From NCBI GenBank assembly GCA_964059195.1, contig CAXKWD010000011.1, positions 32,722,566 to 32,786,565 on the forward strand: a stretch of DNA of 64,000 nt, in the 5' to 3' direction. Under the pieces are notes generated by a model, which was not told the origin of the DNA, did no database searches, and was given only the letters and a program-made list of their open reading frames with translations. A program made the translations under genes and the position numbers. Below are positions 1-13,400 of this stretch, piece by piece; the first letter of the stretch is position 1; each line of letters starts with the position of its first letter. This DNA comes from Ectobius pallidus. Taxonomy: Eukaryota; Arthropoda; Insecta; Blattodea; Ectobiidae.

Positions 1-102
1 TAGGTCATTTCTTATAATTATTAAGTCATTTTCTTTAAAATTTAGGGTCATTATATAGGTCATTTTTCAAACAATTTTAGGTCAACAGAATCCGGGCCCT
101 GG
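1..102. mobile_element. Right end of a hAT-like element (partial)
   Basis: The stretch ends GAATCCGGGCCCTGG after several TAGGTCATTT-type subterminal repeats. This mirrors the end of the hAT relic at 51872-52650 (inverted: TAGGGACCGGATTC), so it looks like the terminus of a related family cut by the window edge. Confidence 0.4.
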
Positions 103-1268
103 TCATGAGCATTGTGAATGATGCTATAGACTAACTATAACCTAGTACTAACACAAAAACTACAAGTAACTACAAAACAAACAATATATACAATATAAAA
201 CATAAAATATCAGAATGTCATACCTATTACAGGAAGTTCAATAAAGTCATTAGTATTATAAAAAGGATGTTTGGAAAGTCAATTATATAAAACACTTTTA
301 AATCTATTTAGTGAAACATAATGACACTCGTATATGGTAGTTTATTAAACATTGTAATGGCTAAAGTATGTAACCAGTTTTTTTAAATGAAACTTCTTTA
401 GGCGCGCTAGGAGTAAATCGAGAGCTAACCCAAAGTTGCGTTACAAACAAAATCATCACGAAAGTAGTGGGGGTAAGTAGCAAGCTTAGAGTTGTTATTG
501 AAAGAGTGCGGCCATGGGAGCACGTGGGGGAAAGGTATCAGGCATTGAGTGGGGGCTATTACTGCTTCAAGCTAGTGGCGTGGTGAGCCCTTCACCATTA
601 TAGATTGCTCTACTCGTTGCGTGAGCATCGTTTACATGTCACTAACGTTCTCGGAAACTTAACCAAAGCATCCCGTTCATGTAAACAAACACAGTGGCTA
701 CGATCAGTGACAGTTTGGGCATTAGTTCATCACAACTGTGTTATTGTTTTATACGTATTTGATTTAAAATGCTGAAAAAGTGAATTTCTGATTTTATTTT
801 TTATTCAGATGATTTCCTTCTTCCATTCGAATAATTATATGTATTCCTCTATTTCGCTCTCAACATTGCCAAAGAAGTTTCACTTCTGTCATGTGGCGTT
901 CCACGCACCCAATTTTTTATTTTGTCAGTCTAATAGATGATTGATGTATGAGATGGTTATTCCTTGTTTGATGATTATGGATGTCTCTTCTAAGAGTAAC
1001 AGAATCAAGATTCTTTTTGGTGGGTAACAAACAAGTAATATTTATTACTGTTAAAATTCTTTCTTCAATAAATAATGGCTTGTAGTGCGCACTGTAACAT
1101 AAGCCAAAAATTTAGAACATAAAAGAGATTTAGTTCTAAAACCAGAAAAGAATGAATATTCTTTTTAAATTTGAAATAAATAAAATCATCAAATTTGAAG
1201 GTACTTAAAATATCAAGTAATATCAGTAGGGAAGTGGGCTGTAGAAAACAAAATAATCTGCTTCTTAC
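103..1268. other. Non-coding, within the EEA1 intron after exon 14
   Basis: Unique-looking AT-rich sequence with a GC-richer patch at 400-720. I see no exon with usable splice borders, no FYVE motif and no recognisable repeat. Confidence 0.4.
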
Positions 1269-1410
1269 CCAGCTTCTCTCCTGCTACCTCGTCAAGATTT
1301 TCCTGGACTTTCTTCAGCAAATCGTCCTTATTTTTTACTTCCAACTCGCAAGCCTGTTTTGTGTCGCTGATATCTTTCTGGAGCTGTAGACACCGTTCCT
1401 TTTCACTGTC
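1269..1410 (-). CDS. EEA1: EEA1 exon 14: coiled coil, last exon in window
   Basis: Residues 786-832 plus one base, phase 0 to phase 1: DSEKERCLQLQKDISDTKQ to LDEVAGEKL. Acceptor TTTTAAG, donor GTAAGA. No further exon is seen in 1-1268, so the remainder, with FYVE, lies outside. Confidence 0.88.
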
Positions 1411-4400
1411 CTTAAAATTCAATTAAGCACGTTACAAAAAATATCTCTAGTATACATTTGTTTTATGTTCGCTATCGGAATAAATTTATTTATTTATTTT
1501 TTATCTGCTGTATTTAAACTTTTCATTGTTCCTCACCTCAAAAAGCAGAGATTAAGATTAATGGCATAATGCTTTATGTAAAATATGAGGATTTTTATCC
1601 ATGTGTTAGGATTATCACAGAAATTTTCCCCATCAGTTTTAAACTTACTGTCCACAGATGATTTCAGTTGATGAATGCCTTATTAACAGTGTATAAAAAA
1701 GTTCTGAAAGGGTTAAAGCCTTCTCTTCTAGTAATCTGAAAACAGCAATATAATGATAAAGGTGTTCAACAATACCTTATACATAATTAAAAAGTACAAA
1801 GGATTAAAAAAAAATTTCATAATCGATACTGAGAAAAATTATCTTAGCACTCAATAATACACAAATTTTTTAAGCTCGATACTCAACACTTTATTATTGG
1901 ATGCCTTACATGAATTATGTGATTTTATAAATGGTAAAGAATCATAATAATTGTATATCTAGGTTTAAGATAATTAATTAGAGTAAACACAGAACAACTC
2001 CGAACCTGAGGCGAAGCAGGCAGAAACAGGTGACGAGTGATAAACAAATGAGGTTGTTGCGGTGTTGTACAGTTAACGGACAGCGCTGCCTCGCTAAATA
2101 TATGTACTTCACTTATTCCTTTGCATGCTCAAAATCTATTACATATAGGTCTATTCTGAAATCACCAATGGAAAGCTGTATTTATTGGAAGCTGACTGTC
2201 CAAATCCCATATCTGTACGACACTCCGTTGGGGAGAAAACGGCTTATTGAAAAATAATGAAATATCTTAAAACAATGTTTGCTTGTTCCTCTTAGTGAGT
2301 AGGCATGCTTCTCCTTTCTCTATCTGTTAGACAGAGATAATTGCGCACTGCTGAGTCGTCAACGCCACACGTTGTGTAACATTTTATTGGCTTATCATAT
2401 GTTCAGAGTTGATTTGTGTTTAGTATAATACCTTAAATTTATCTTCTTAACAATCATTAATGGCTGGTTTGTCTTTGCATATCATATGTAGTATTTAATT
2501 GGTAACAAATTTTGATCAATTGTCTCCTGGTTTAAATTTAGGTTTCCTGTCCAGAAAAGATGTAAACATTGGATGAGTGCCAATCTATGACATTAATCAC
2601 AACGATGAGGATAATGGGCATTCTTCTGCTAACTCTTCAGTCCTTAAACTTTCTCTAACACAGTATTTCTTTTTTGTTGGTACTTTCAATAAAAGGGATT
2701 TTATGAATTGAGGAAATAATCCAGTATCGAGTTCAAAATCAGAGGTTTCGATTGATATCAAGCTTCCCTAATTCTGAAAGTATGAAGAATCCATCTGTAT
2801 TATTATTTATCAATTGTTTCACTTTAAGCCATCTTGCTTACAATGAGACAATGATTTTTATGATATTTTATTATTCATTGCATGCTTAATTCTGTGAATA
2901 TTTGTTAAAAAGTCACAATAAATATAACTCGAGGTACAGGTAGAGAAAAAAAAGCAGACCGACTCTTGTAGCTGAATATAATATAATTTGTGTTAGTATT
3001 TTATAATAATATTAATAATTAATATATTCAGTTATAAAGCAATACAATTAGAAACCATATTCTGGGTTTCGAAATGGGCTAAGTCAACAGTCGACACTAG
3101 AAGAAATTTCAATACATTCCCTGCTATCCTGTGAATGCCACTAGGCATGCGCAGTGGCTCATATAGGCAACTTAGATATTTTAGTCGGTCCGCTTTTTTT
3201 TCCCCTACCTGTACATATTCTCAAGATTAATTCCAGACCTCTCGTGGTATTACCTGTGGTAGTCATTTTTTTTTGGCATGGTATGATGAGTGGTCATAAG
3301 GCAGAGTGATGGTTGAGCTGGTTGTCAAATTCTCCAATTGTTCCAATTTTTAAAATAAAATTGCACAAATTGGTTGAAAATGAAGAAATTCTTAAACTGG
3401 GTTGGTCCTTCATAAATGAACAAAAATCTCTACAGTATTATGGTGTGGAAGTCCCATCACGTGTGAACAACCCCTGGTGAACCTATACGGGGATATTTTC
3501 AGCGGATTTGTTTCCAAGGTGCGCCAGTCCTCCACCTAACTAATGTACCTAAGGACGACATACACACTCACTCCTGAACCTGGGAAAGGGATTTTTCGCT
3601 ACTGAAAAGTCCCCAACCCAGCTGGGAATCGAACCCAGACTCCAGGATGGAAGGCAGGCGCACTACCGACACCCAAGGCAAAAGACCTCTACAGTATTAT
3701 TGTGTGCTAAAACTTTGTTTTTATCAAATCATTATAAAACTCACCAGTTCCTTTCTCACTGATTCTTTCTCACTCAACTCTATCGTTAGCTGCTCTTTGG
3801 TCTCTTTCAGTTCTTCACGAGCTGCTGCAAATTTGTTCTCTATCTCTTCTATGTATTGATGTAGTTTGGATTTTTCATTTAACAGAAGATCTTTGCTCAG
3901 TTCACACTCTAAAATTTTCTAGAAAAACAAATCACACATACATTAATTCTTGAGATGGAGATTTAATATAGCCAACTTCACTTAAATCAAGAACTAACCT
4001 GGAAATGTTTCAAGGGTGCATCACAGCTCATCTTCAGCTATACTCCATCTGATGTTTGGACAACAGCAGCATCCCCAGGAGGGCATTTAAATTTATATCC
4101 ACAAAAACAGGAACCAGCTTATGAATGCTGAATTATCGCCAGATGACAATCTTATCAAGAGGTTCGTTACATGCCCACCGGGGGATGCTGCTATTAGGTG
4201 AAGTATAACTGATGATGAGCTGTGATGGACGTTCAAAACATGTTCAGGTTAGTTCTTGATTGAAGTGAAGTATTGTATATTAAATCTCCATCTCAAGCAT
4301 TAATATATATTTAATAACTTCACTACATAAATTTCATACAGTTTTTTAGGAAAAATCACACGCTTAAAGAAGACCCTCTTCATTCAAAACCTAAATTTAG

Positions 4401-7400
4401 GGGAAACATATCATCAGCTGAGTACTGGAGCGTAAAAACTCTACTTTTTGCAAAAAAATGAGACAACCATGGTATGTTAGTCTATGCCATGTTAAAAACG
4501 AGTCACAACAGTATTCAGAACTTCTACCTTCATTCTCCCAAAATTTATTCTGATGGACATGGTAGTCTCCAATACTCAAACGATGATATAAAAATCTTCC
4601 TTTATAAGAACTAAAGGTCTGAAAAAGAACAAAAGAATAACTTCTGCAAATCACAAATTTCACAAATCCAAAAAATATTTCAATATTCTTGTGCTGTTAT
4701 TATGATGATAACTGAATTTCTAAACCCGCATTATTGACCAGGAGGCCATGTACGTAGCTTGTAATCTCATTGGAGGCATCAAGACATTTTATCAGATAAA
4801 AAACATTAAAACATTTAATGAAGAGGATTATGTAATAGACTGTGTTACAAACCAGTGGGTCATGGATTTAATACCAGATGAGGTTGGTTTCATCAATAAT
4901 TAACATTGTCTGCTACTAGTTATACCAGTAACCTTCTCCAGCGTAATGGAAATCTGTCCTACAAGAGTTCTATTAAATGTCTGTAATCTATTTTATGCAC
5001 ATACAAAAACCATCAACCTGCACCAGGATCAAACTGGAAACTAGGGGGGAAAAGTTAGTGCCTTATGACTGCTCTATCAGAGCCAATCCCTCTGATGAGG
5101 TCATTGGAATTTCTCAATAAGCCTATTATTTTATTGTGGTTCAAATTGTCCCTAGGATTAGAAAGGTTCTGTTTGGATGGAAGCTTCCACTTGTTACTGA
5201 AATATAGAAGCTGCAACAGACATTTGCTTTAAAAAATATGAGAGATATTTATCATAATTAAAGGTGAACATTTTTGCTAGATTTCGTACATTTTTATAGT
5301 AATTTTGATATATATTTTTAATTATTTTCATCAACAAATTCAGTATTTTTGTTAGGATCTTTTAGAAATAAATGCTTCAGGGAACACTAATTTTAATTGA
5401 CACGGATTGACTACTCTTGCAAGACGTATATTATACTCTCATTAAGATGAGTGATATTACATTAATTGAAAATATATTCCTTACAGCTTCATCTTCTTCC
5501 AGTTGAGATTTGTACTTCTGCATCTCTTGTTTCCATTTTGCTTCCATCCTCTCTATTTCCTCTGTAGAAAGTTGAAGGTTGTTTCTAAGCTCAATTGTTT
5601 GTTTCTGAAACTCCTCAATCAGAGATTTCTTTTCAGAGAGCTCCTTCTGCAATCCTTCCACTTCACCAACCAATGTTCTCTTTTCCTGAAAATATAATTA
5701 TCTAATAACTAGAGACCATAAACATTTGTAACAGCAATAAGCACAGAAATTTTTCAGTCATGTTTCTTCATCTATTTACAGGTTCTTAGATGCTTAAAAT
5801 ACCACCAATAATCAAATTAAACTTTTGAAATATATAAAGTTGCTGAGCATCTTTCGGCGGGTTTACCCTGTGCTAGTATTTAAATGCTTACTTTAAATTA
5901 TTTTTCAAAAATAATTTTAATATGTAGCTGCACATGGCTAGTTTTGGTAGTATGCCACTTCTATTATTCTTTTGTCACACTTGACAATGTTTTTCGTGGT
6001 TTTGCCTTCTTCCCCATGGATGAAACGAGTAGGCATGGATAATAGGCATGGAATTCCAACCTTGTTTGAGCGAGTTTACTGCCCTCCCATATTCACTGAA
6101 AAGTGAAGGCATTAATTGGAGTCTGAACAACTGGTTTGCCAAGAATTTCTTCTCTATTTCATCCATTTACCCCTCCTCCTTATTAACTGGCTATTTTTTT
6201 TAAAATCTCTGATGGGGCATAAAACAAAGACAAGAGTGAATCACAAAATGGTTTTATAACCAGAAGTCAAGTACAATCACAATTACTTTTCCACATAATG
6301 CCGTGATGACCCTTCTCAATATGGTGGCAGCAAATTTCTATGAAGAGGGTATTGGGAAGTTCATCCACCAATGTGAAAAATGTCTTAATCTTCACGGTGA
6401 CTATGTGTGAAAGTAATTGTGATTGTACTTGACTCCTGGTAATAAATCCATTTTATGATTCACAAATGTCTTCATTTTATGCCCCATCGGAGGTTGAGAA
6501 AGAATAGCCCTGGTATTTACAGTTACCAGCTCCTAGGGAGTATACTGTATGACCTTATAATTGGTGGAGGATTTTGCATACCACAGTGGCCCTGAGAGCT
6601 ATGCCAATGGTAGTGTAGCTACTGGTAAGGCCTCCTATGTCAGCTTTGGTAGGACAAGCTTTGGCAGGACTTGTGAACGATTGTAATGGATTTCTGTAAA
6701 CTATTTCTAAATTGTATGGCTGCAAACTTAAAATGCAGCCAGAGGTAGGGTTTATCTGCATGTTAGTTACCAACTGTCAGACAAATACCATAAACACAAT
6801 ATTTGAATTCTGCTAGAAGTATATTTTGGTGATGTATGACTTTTAAGACTATGGAGTCTAGCCATTTAGCTGCCTACATGTGCCAGAAAATCCAGCAGGA
6901 CTTCTTCAGAATTCAATTGTTAGAAATATCCTTGGTATATTAAAAAAAAACATTTATCATTTAGATTAAACAGCATGTGATGTAATGTAAAATAATGGAG
7001 TGGAATGTAAATTATTCTTGTACTGTACATTTATACACCCTGATGTTGCAAATAGCTTTCCTCCATGGGATGCACTTCATACATACAGCTTACATTTTTT
7101 ATTTTTCTGAATCTTAGATGGAAGGGGTACATATTAGATGAATGTAGAGGTGGTGGGAACTGAGAAGTAACCCATGTTTTCTTATCACAATATTGACTAT
7201 AAAGAGACTAGACATTTTCCTTTGCCTACATATAACTCTATTACTGAAATGTTGTTATATTTTATGATGACTTTATTGCAACCAAACTGTCATGTTTTGA
7301 TGAACTGAGCAACGGTGGAATGATATATGGCAAGGGAAATAGGAGCACCCTGAGAAAACCTGCCCCAACCCCATTTTGTGCACCAAAAATTCCACATGGA

Positions 7401-10400
7401 TCCACCAAGATTCGATCCCAGGTCCCAGTGGTGGAAGGTGAGTGGCCTGTGCTCAGCCATGGGGGCAGCTTATGGTGACTACTGCATACTAAGTAGCAAC
7501 CCCACCATTATAGTTGAATGCTGAGAGCAGACAGTGTCCAAGTGTGGGTAGGGCTGAAATATTTACTAACGTATACTATGTTCTGTACTACATCTGATGC
7601 TGAGAATTTATATTAAACTTTCTGAACAATGCTGATCATTAATGCCATTTATATTTCCTATACGAAACAGCAATATTTAGTTTGGAGGTAAAACCACAGT
7701 ATAAGTATTAATACAGTATAGAAACTCAGCCCGTTTTTCTGCCAGCCGAGCATGCGCGCGCATTTACTAGCGATCGTAGCGGCCATAAAGTAAGGCTACA
7801 GAAACTACTCCGGGAAGTATGTAAATAAATAGGAGTGTTGTATTTATTAGAACACGCTATATTCGAAAGGACCTTATTATTCTGCTGTAAATTTCAGTAA
7901 TAATAAAAGACAAAATCCTGAATTGCATTTCTTCACTTTCTTGAAACATCCAGAAAGGTAAGAACGAAAATAAGTAATATATATTGTAGGTCTACTGGCT
8001 TACTCGTGATTCTGGTGTGGTTATGTTTCAAGTTACTTTAATGTATTATTTTTATATTTTATTCTGTTGTAATGATTTCTGGTGTATAAAATAGGTCATT
8101 ATTGGTCGACAAGAAAACCTAGTAACAAAATATGTAAAATATTTGAGTGAAAATTACCGTCTATGCTTGACACACGCCGAAAACAGACAGTTTATGAATT
8201 CCTATAAAAACTCGTTAATTAAAACTGCTGTACCGACGGTGACTTCAATTCCAAATGCTCCTGAATTTTTTGTTTTGTTTAATGAAGTCCATCCTGCAGT
8301 AATTGACGCTACATAGACCTACAATAAATTGAAGTCGTATATTGCCATATAAGGCAAAGAATCAAAATACACTGTCAACAATGATGTGCAGGATGAACAA
8401 CGTGGCAGACCTATAATATAATTTACGTAATTAATATGTAGGCTATTTATTATCATAATTTGAATTATAAATTATATTAAAGGGCAATGATTTTAAAGGA
8501 AAAATACTAGGCCTAGGTACAGTCCTTAACAGTAGCCTATTTAGGTATTGTTTACCTCTTCTTAACTAGAATATAATACATTATCTGTTTTATTATTTCT
8601 TAAATTTAAAATTAGATTTGCATTAAATAAAAATATTCTGTATTTTTCTCTTTTAACATAACATATTTTGTGATGTGTTTATGTATTTCCCCAAGCCATT
8701 TCATATGATGAGAATGTAGCTTTACTCAATCTCCGCATGGAGCGCTAGTGTCGTCCAGTCAACATGTTGTCATAGGACTTTTAACACACAGTTTCTTTAC
8801 TGTATTAATACTTATACTGGGGTAAAACTTTCTGTTACTTTCATGTAGTTTTAGCCCTTCCATCTAAGGTTCACAAAAATAAAAAATATTGTTGCGTAGA
8901 TAGAAGACAACACTTATAATTTGTATCTGAGTTTTTATTAACTGAAGCATACAGTTCACTCTCTGGTACAATACTGAACTCCCAGTTGTACATACAGGGG
9001 TATTTATACTAACATGTCAAACTGAGGAATAATCTAGAACTTAACAGAACTTAACAGAAATAGGAAATGAACAGAATAGACTAGAAATTACTAGAAAGAA
9101 TAACTAAATGATTTAAATAATTCTATAAGGAGAAGGCGGGATTCGAACTCGCGAAGTTCAGTTCCGTGGCCTAGTGCCTTAGCACGCGCGGCCACCGGTA
9201 CATACACTGTGCTGCAGTTCAATTACGCTGCAATATAAGCCGTATGTATGAAGTGCATCCCATGAAGGAAAACTATTTGCAACATCAGGGTGTATAAATG
9301 TACAACAGTTATTAAATTCCATAAAAAGAAGATATCAAAGTCATTAGGTGACTGAAGACAAAGTTGACATATAATGCATGCTACTACTATTTCATACAAT
9401 TTTCTTTTTTCTAATTTTGAATATCCATCCCTTTAAGCTTGTATCCAATCTATTTTTCTTCATTTCATACAAAAATATATACTGTAACCGTATAAAAAAC
9501 AAACTTAGTTTAACTTACCCGTTCTAATTGTGCATTTTGCTGAGAAGCAATGGACAGTTGTTCTTCAACGTCCAATTTTAAAGATGTCACTTCTTCTAGC
9601 TTCTGTTTATTAATTTGATCACTTTCTCTCGCAGTCTCTAACTTCTGTGATACTTCCTTGCATTCAGTTTCCTTGCTAAGGAGACTTGATGTACATTCTT
9701 CAACCCTGTTTTCTAGAACTATCGTCTTTTGTTCTAGCTCAGAAATTGTTTTAACTTTATCTTCTACTATTTTTTCCATTGTGTTTAGTTCTTCTTTCAG
9801 CCTCTTTCTTGCTGTTTCCAATTCTTCAGTCTCAACAGCCTAAAATAAGGAAATAATGATTTTTTTTTTACTTTTATATAATTAAACATTACAAAATCTT
9901 ACATAAGCCCCTGATGAGCAAAGCTGCAATTATCATATCTCTTAATAAGAGTGAGCAGAGAAATTTATCAATATAGACAAAATATGAATAAATAAATAAA
10001 AAAATAGTTTAAAGGATATAATATTGAGTTGGGTCTAAAAATAGTTTGTTCAAAATAAATATAAAATAGGGAGTTCAAAATTACAATGAACAGAAATCCA
10101 TTCTACAAATAAGTTTATATTTATGTTAGTCATTTAGAAACAGAATGGGTGGAAGAAATTAAGATGAAAAAAATGAAAGGAAAGAAATGAAATATTTGAT
10201 TTTTAATAATACATAGTTTTTAATTTTTATCTTAATTGGTTGACATAATAGCCTATTTTATAAAATAAGGATTCTCAGCAATAAGAGTACCCTATTATAA
10301 TGTTTCAAACCATAATTTAGAGCAGTGGTCGCCAAACTTATGAAGCTTCTGAGCTACCGTACCGTTTCAAAATCCTACTGTGAGCTTGTGGGCAGGGCCT

Positions 10401-13400
10401 ACCATCTCAGGATTACATTATCTACCTTGGCAGATGGCTTTCATGACCAGAGGCATTACTTCTTTATCAAATAGCTCCTCAGGTGAGACCACAATGTTCC
10501 AGAAATCATTACTCCAGAAAAATTTGAGGTATAGAGGATCAAACCCAGATCTGTGGATTCATAGTCAGCAATACTAACCACTAGACTACTGGACAAAATG
10601 AATGTTCCTTTCCGGAGTAGTGAAAAATATACTGTAATTTACTCTTGTAATGTTTATGAGAAGAAAGAAAGGAAAAAAAAAAGAAAAACAAATATCTATT
10701 TAATTCGTGATTTTGACAACTTGCAAGCCATCCCCTTCATATCTGCTGTCTCCAACGTCTGCCTGTTTTTATGTGACCAAAATGCCAGGACTATTAACTT
10801 TCACCCGAAATCAGTGCCAATTTTAAAAAGTTAATAATAGAGTTCAATTAATTAAATCCACTAACCTTCTTTTTTAGTTGCTCCTCCAAACTGTTTACCT
10901 TTGCCTCTGCAGCTCTGATTTCTGACTTCATTGTTTTCATCCTGTTTTCTTCGTTACTTAAATTAAGCTTCAACTCCTCATTTCTGGTCTCAAGTGCTTG
11001 GATTCGGGTTGTTGCTTCATCTGCTTTTGCAGTCGTATCCTGAACATACTTGGCATGGCTATCCATTTGTTCCTTTAACTGACTCGTCAACAGGACCTGC
11101 ATTGAGAACCTAAATGAGTAATTTTGACACCTTTAAGGTTTATTTATATAGGCATGTGAAAGGAGCGTGCTGTGCTCATAACAAGTCGTTGGAAACTATT
11201 CTTCTCTGCTTTTCAATTGAAGTGATTTAAACAATGACAAGGCAGTGCGATTCCCGGAAGATCCCCACTCAGTTACTGTCACCAACGATTCGACTGCGGT
11301 TGTCTCTGAGTACTCGTCAGTGTTCTATTGATACAAGATAGCATTTTTTCAGCCAAAATTCGTTAGTAGTTGTTATTACTGATAAATAGAAATGGATGAC
11401 GTAAAACTGATTGAGCTCGTGAGAGAGAAAACTGTATTGTATGATTTGTCTCATCCATTTGTGATCGTGTGGAATTGTTTGAAGATTTCGTATTCGCCAT
11501 GTGTTCTTTGGAGTTTCCACACTGGGTGGACACTCCACATTCTCTTCCTTTTCTTCATAGGAGTCTGTTCCTCCTCCTCCAATAAAACTTCAATTGAAAA
11601 ATGGAACTGTGACATCTGACAGTGCAACATGATCACAATTGATCCAGTGTGGAAAATCCTGTCACGGTCACTTTACGTACATAAATAACTTCAAGCACCC
11701 AAAACACAAACTCGGCTCTTTCTCTTCACGTTCCCTTCACGTGCCTATATAAATAAACCTTTATGCTCTCCTCTTTTTAACATCCATACATATTTTTATC
11801 TAATGTTACTGTATTACTGTTATAAAAAGAAAATACAAAAGGTTAATTCAACATGTTGAGAAGCAATTCCTAGCAAATAAGTACAGTAAGACTTTATTTA
11901 TCTGGAATAACTGAGACTATAAGTCATCTGGAAATGAAAATCTGGATAGTGTGTAAATTAAGGCAATATTATAGGACACAAATTTGAACAATATATCTCA
12001 GAAATTATTTACCATTTTTTGCATTAGAGTTTTGCTTTTCTATTGCTACTCAGCCATCTAAACTGTCTTCTGTCATCATTTTAAAGCAAATGTTTTCAAT
12101 TTTCTTCTGGTTTTTCATTCAGCCAAGCACATAAGTCAAAACTTCACCCTCTATAGCAATGCTTTTCAAGGATTCACCTTTATCCTATCTAATGCATTCA
12201 ACTTTTTGTCCATAGAGACAACCCATCTTCCACTCATCCAACTTTTTGTATGATGTTTCTTAGCAGTCAGATAAGAGGAGCAGATGACAGTTGGCTCTAG
12301 CGCAAAAAGTATGTCTGTTGTTATTCAAAAGCTAATGAACTGATCTTCATCAGAGTATTTGTCCTCTATAAATGAAAGTGATGAGTTGATTTTGCTTCAA
12401 GATGAGAAAAGAATACAATTCCACATATAAAATCAATTACGTAATTGATGTTGTTTTGGAAATACTGTACCTTGAAATTGACTTCAAAAAGCACTTCAAG
12501 TTATCTATACTTGCTGCTAAGGTTAATGACATATATTATACAAAGATGATTATTAAATTAATACATTTTAATAATGCTGAAAACATGATTTATAAGAATA
12601 GTAGCACTCAGTTAACAGTTCCCTGCCCGTTATACATTATAACTTCCATTACTTGAAAATCCAAGGTACAATAGTTGTTGTACACCTCGAATAGTCCTGC
12701 TCAAATCCACAAACCTGCTCGTAAAGTCAACAGTAATCAGAAACGCATCACAAAAATAAATGACGTAATCAGTATTAACTGAACATTTATACTGGTGGAT
12801 TTACAGGTGACTAAAAATGTGCCCTTGATAATGTTGAAATGTAAAAAAATTAATTCCCTATAACATTTGGTATGTGCTTATCAGTTTACTGGATTTTATA
12901 AGAACTATGAGGCAAAATCGCACTATAATTTACTGTGTTAACACTTCTGTATGGATGGGAATGCCTTACCTTCTCTTGTGAGAGTTGCTGAATGGCAGTA
13001 TTTGCACCTTCACCGGCCTGAATTTGTACTAACAATTCTGCTCGCTCTGACTCCAGTCGAGAAACTTCTTGTACCTTCTGGTTCAGATTTTTCAAAGCCT
13101 CCTGCAGATTTTCAGTCCTACAGACATACAACAACACAACTCCTTTACATTTTATAAAATATAAAGAACAACACAATTTCATTATATTCTCAAAACAAAC
13201 AAAAAATGCCTCTTCAGCTGCATACAAATCCTGAGCTATTTTAAACTACAACAGAGACGTTCTACCACTTAACTGTAGCTAGAAACAAGAGAACTTGGTC
13301 AAATTCTTTCTCTAGACAAAGCAAGGCATTGCTAGAGTCATTAAGGGGGGACATACTGCTTTCGGTGAAATTCATAGGTGAGAAATAGGTGAATTTAGTG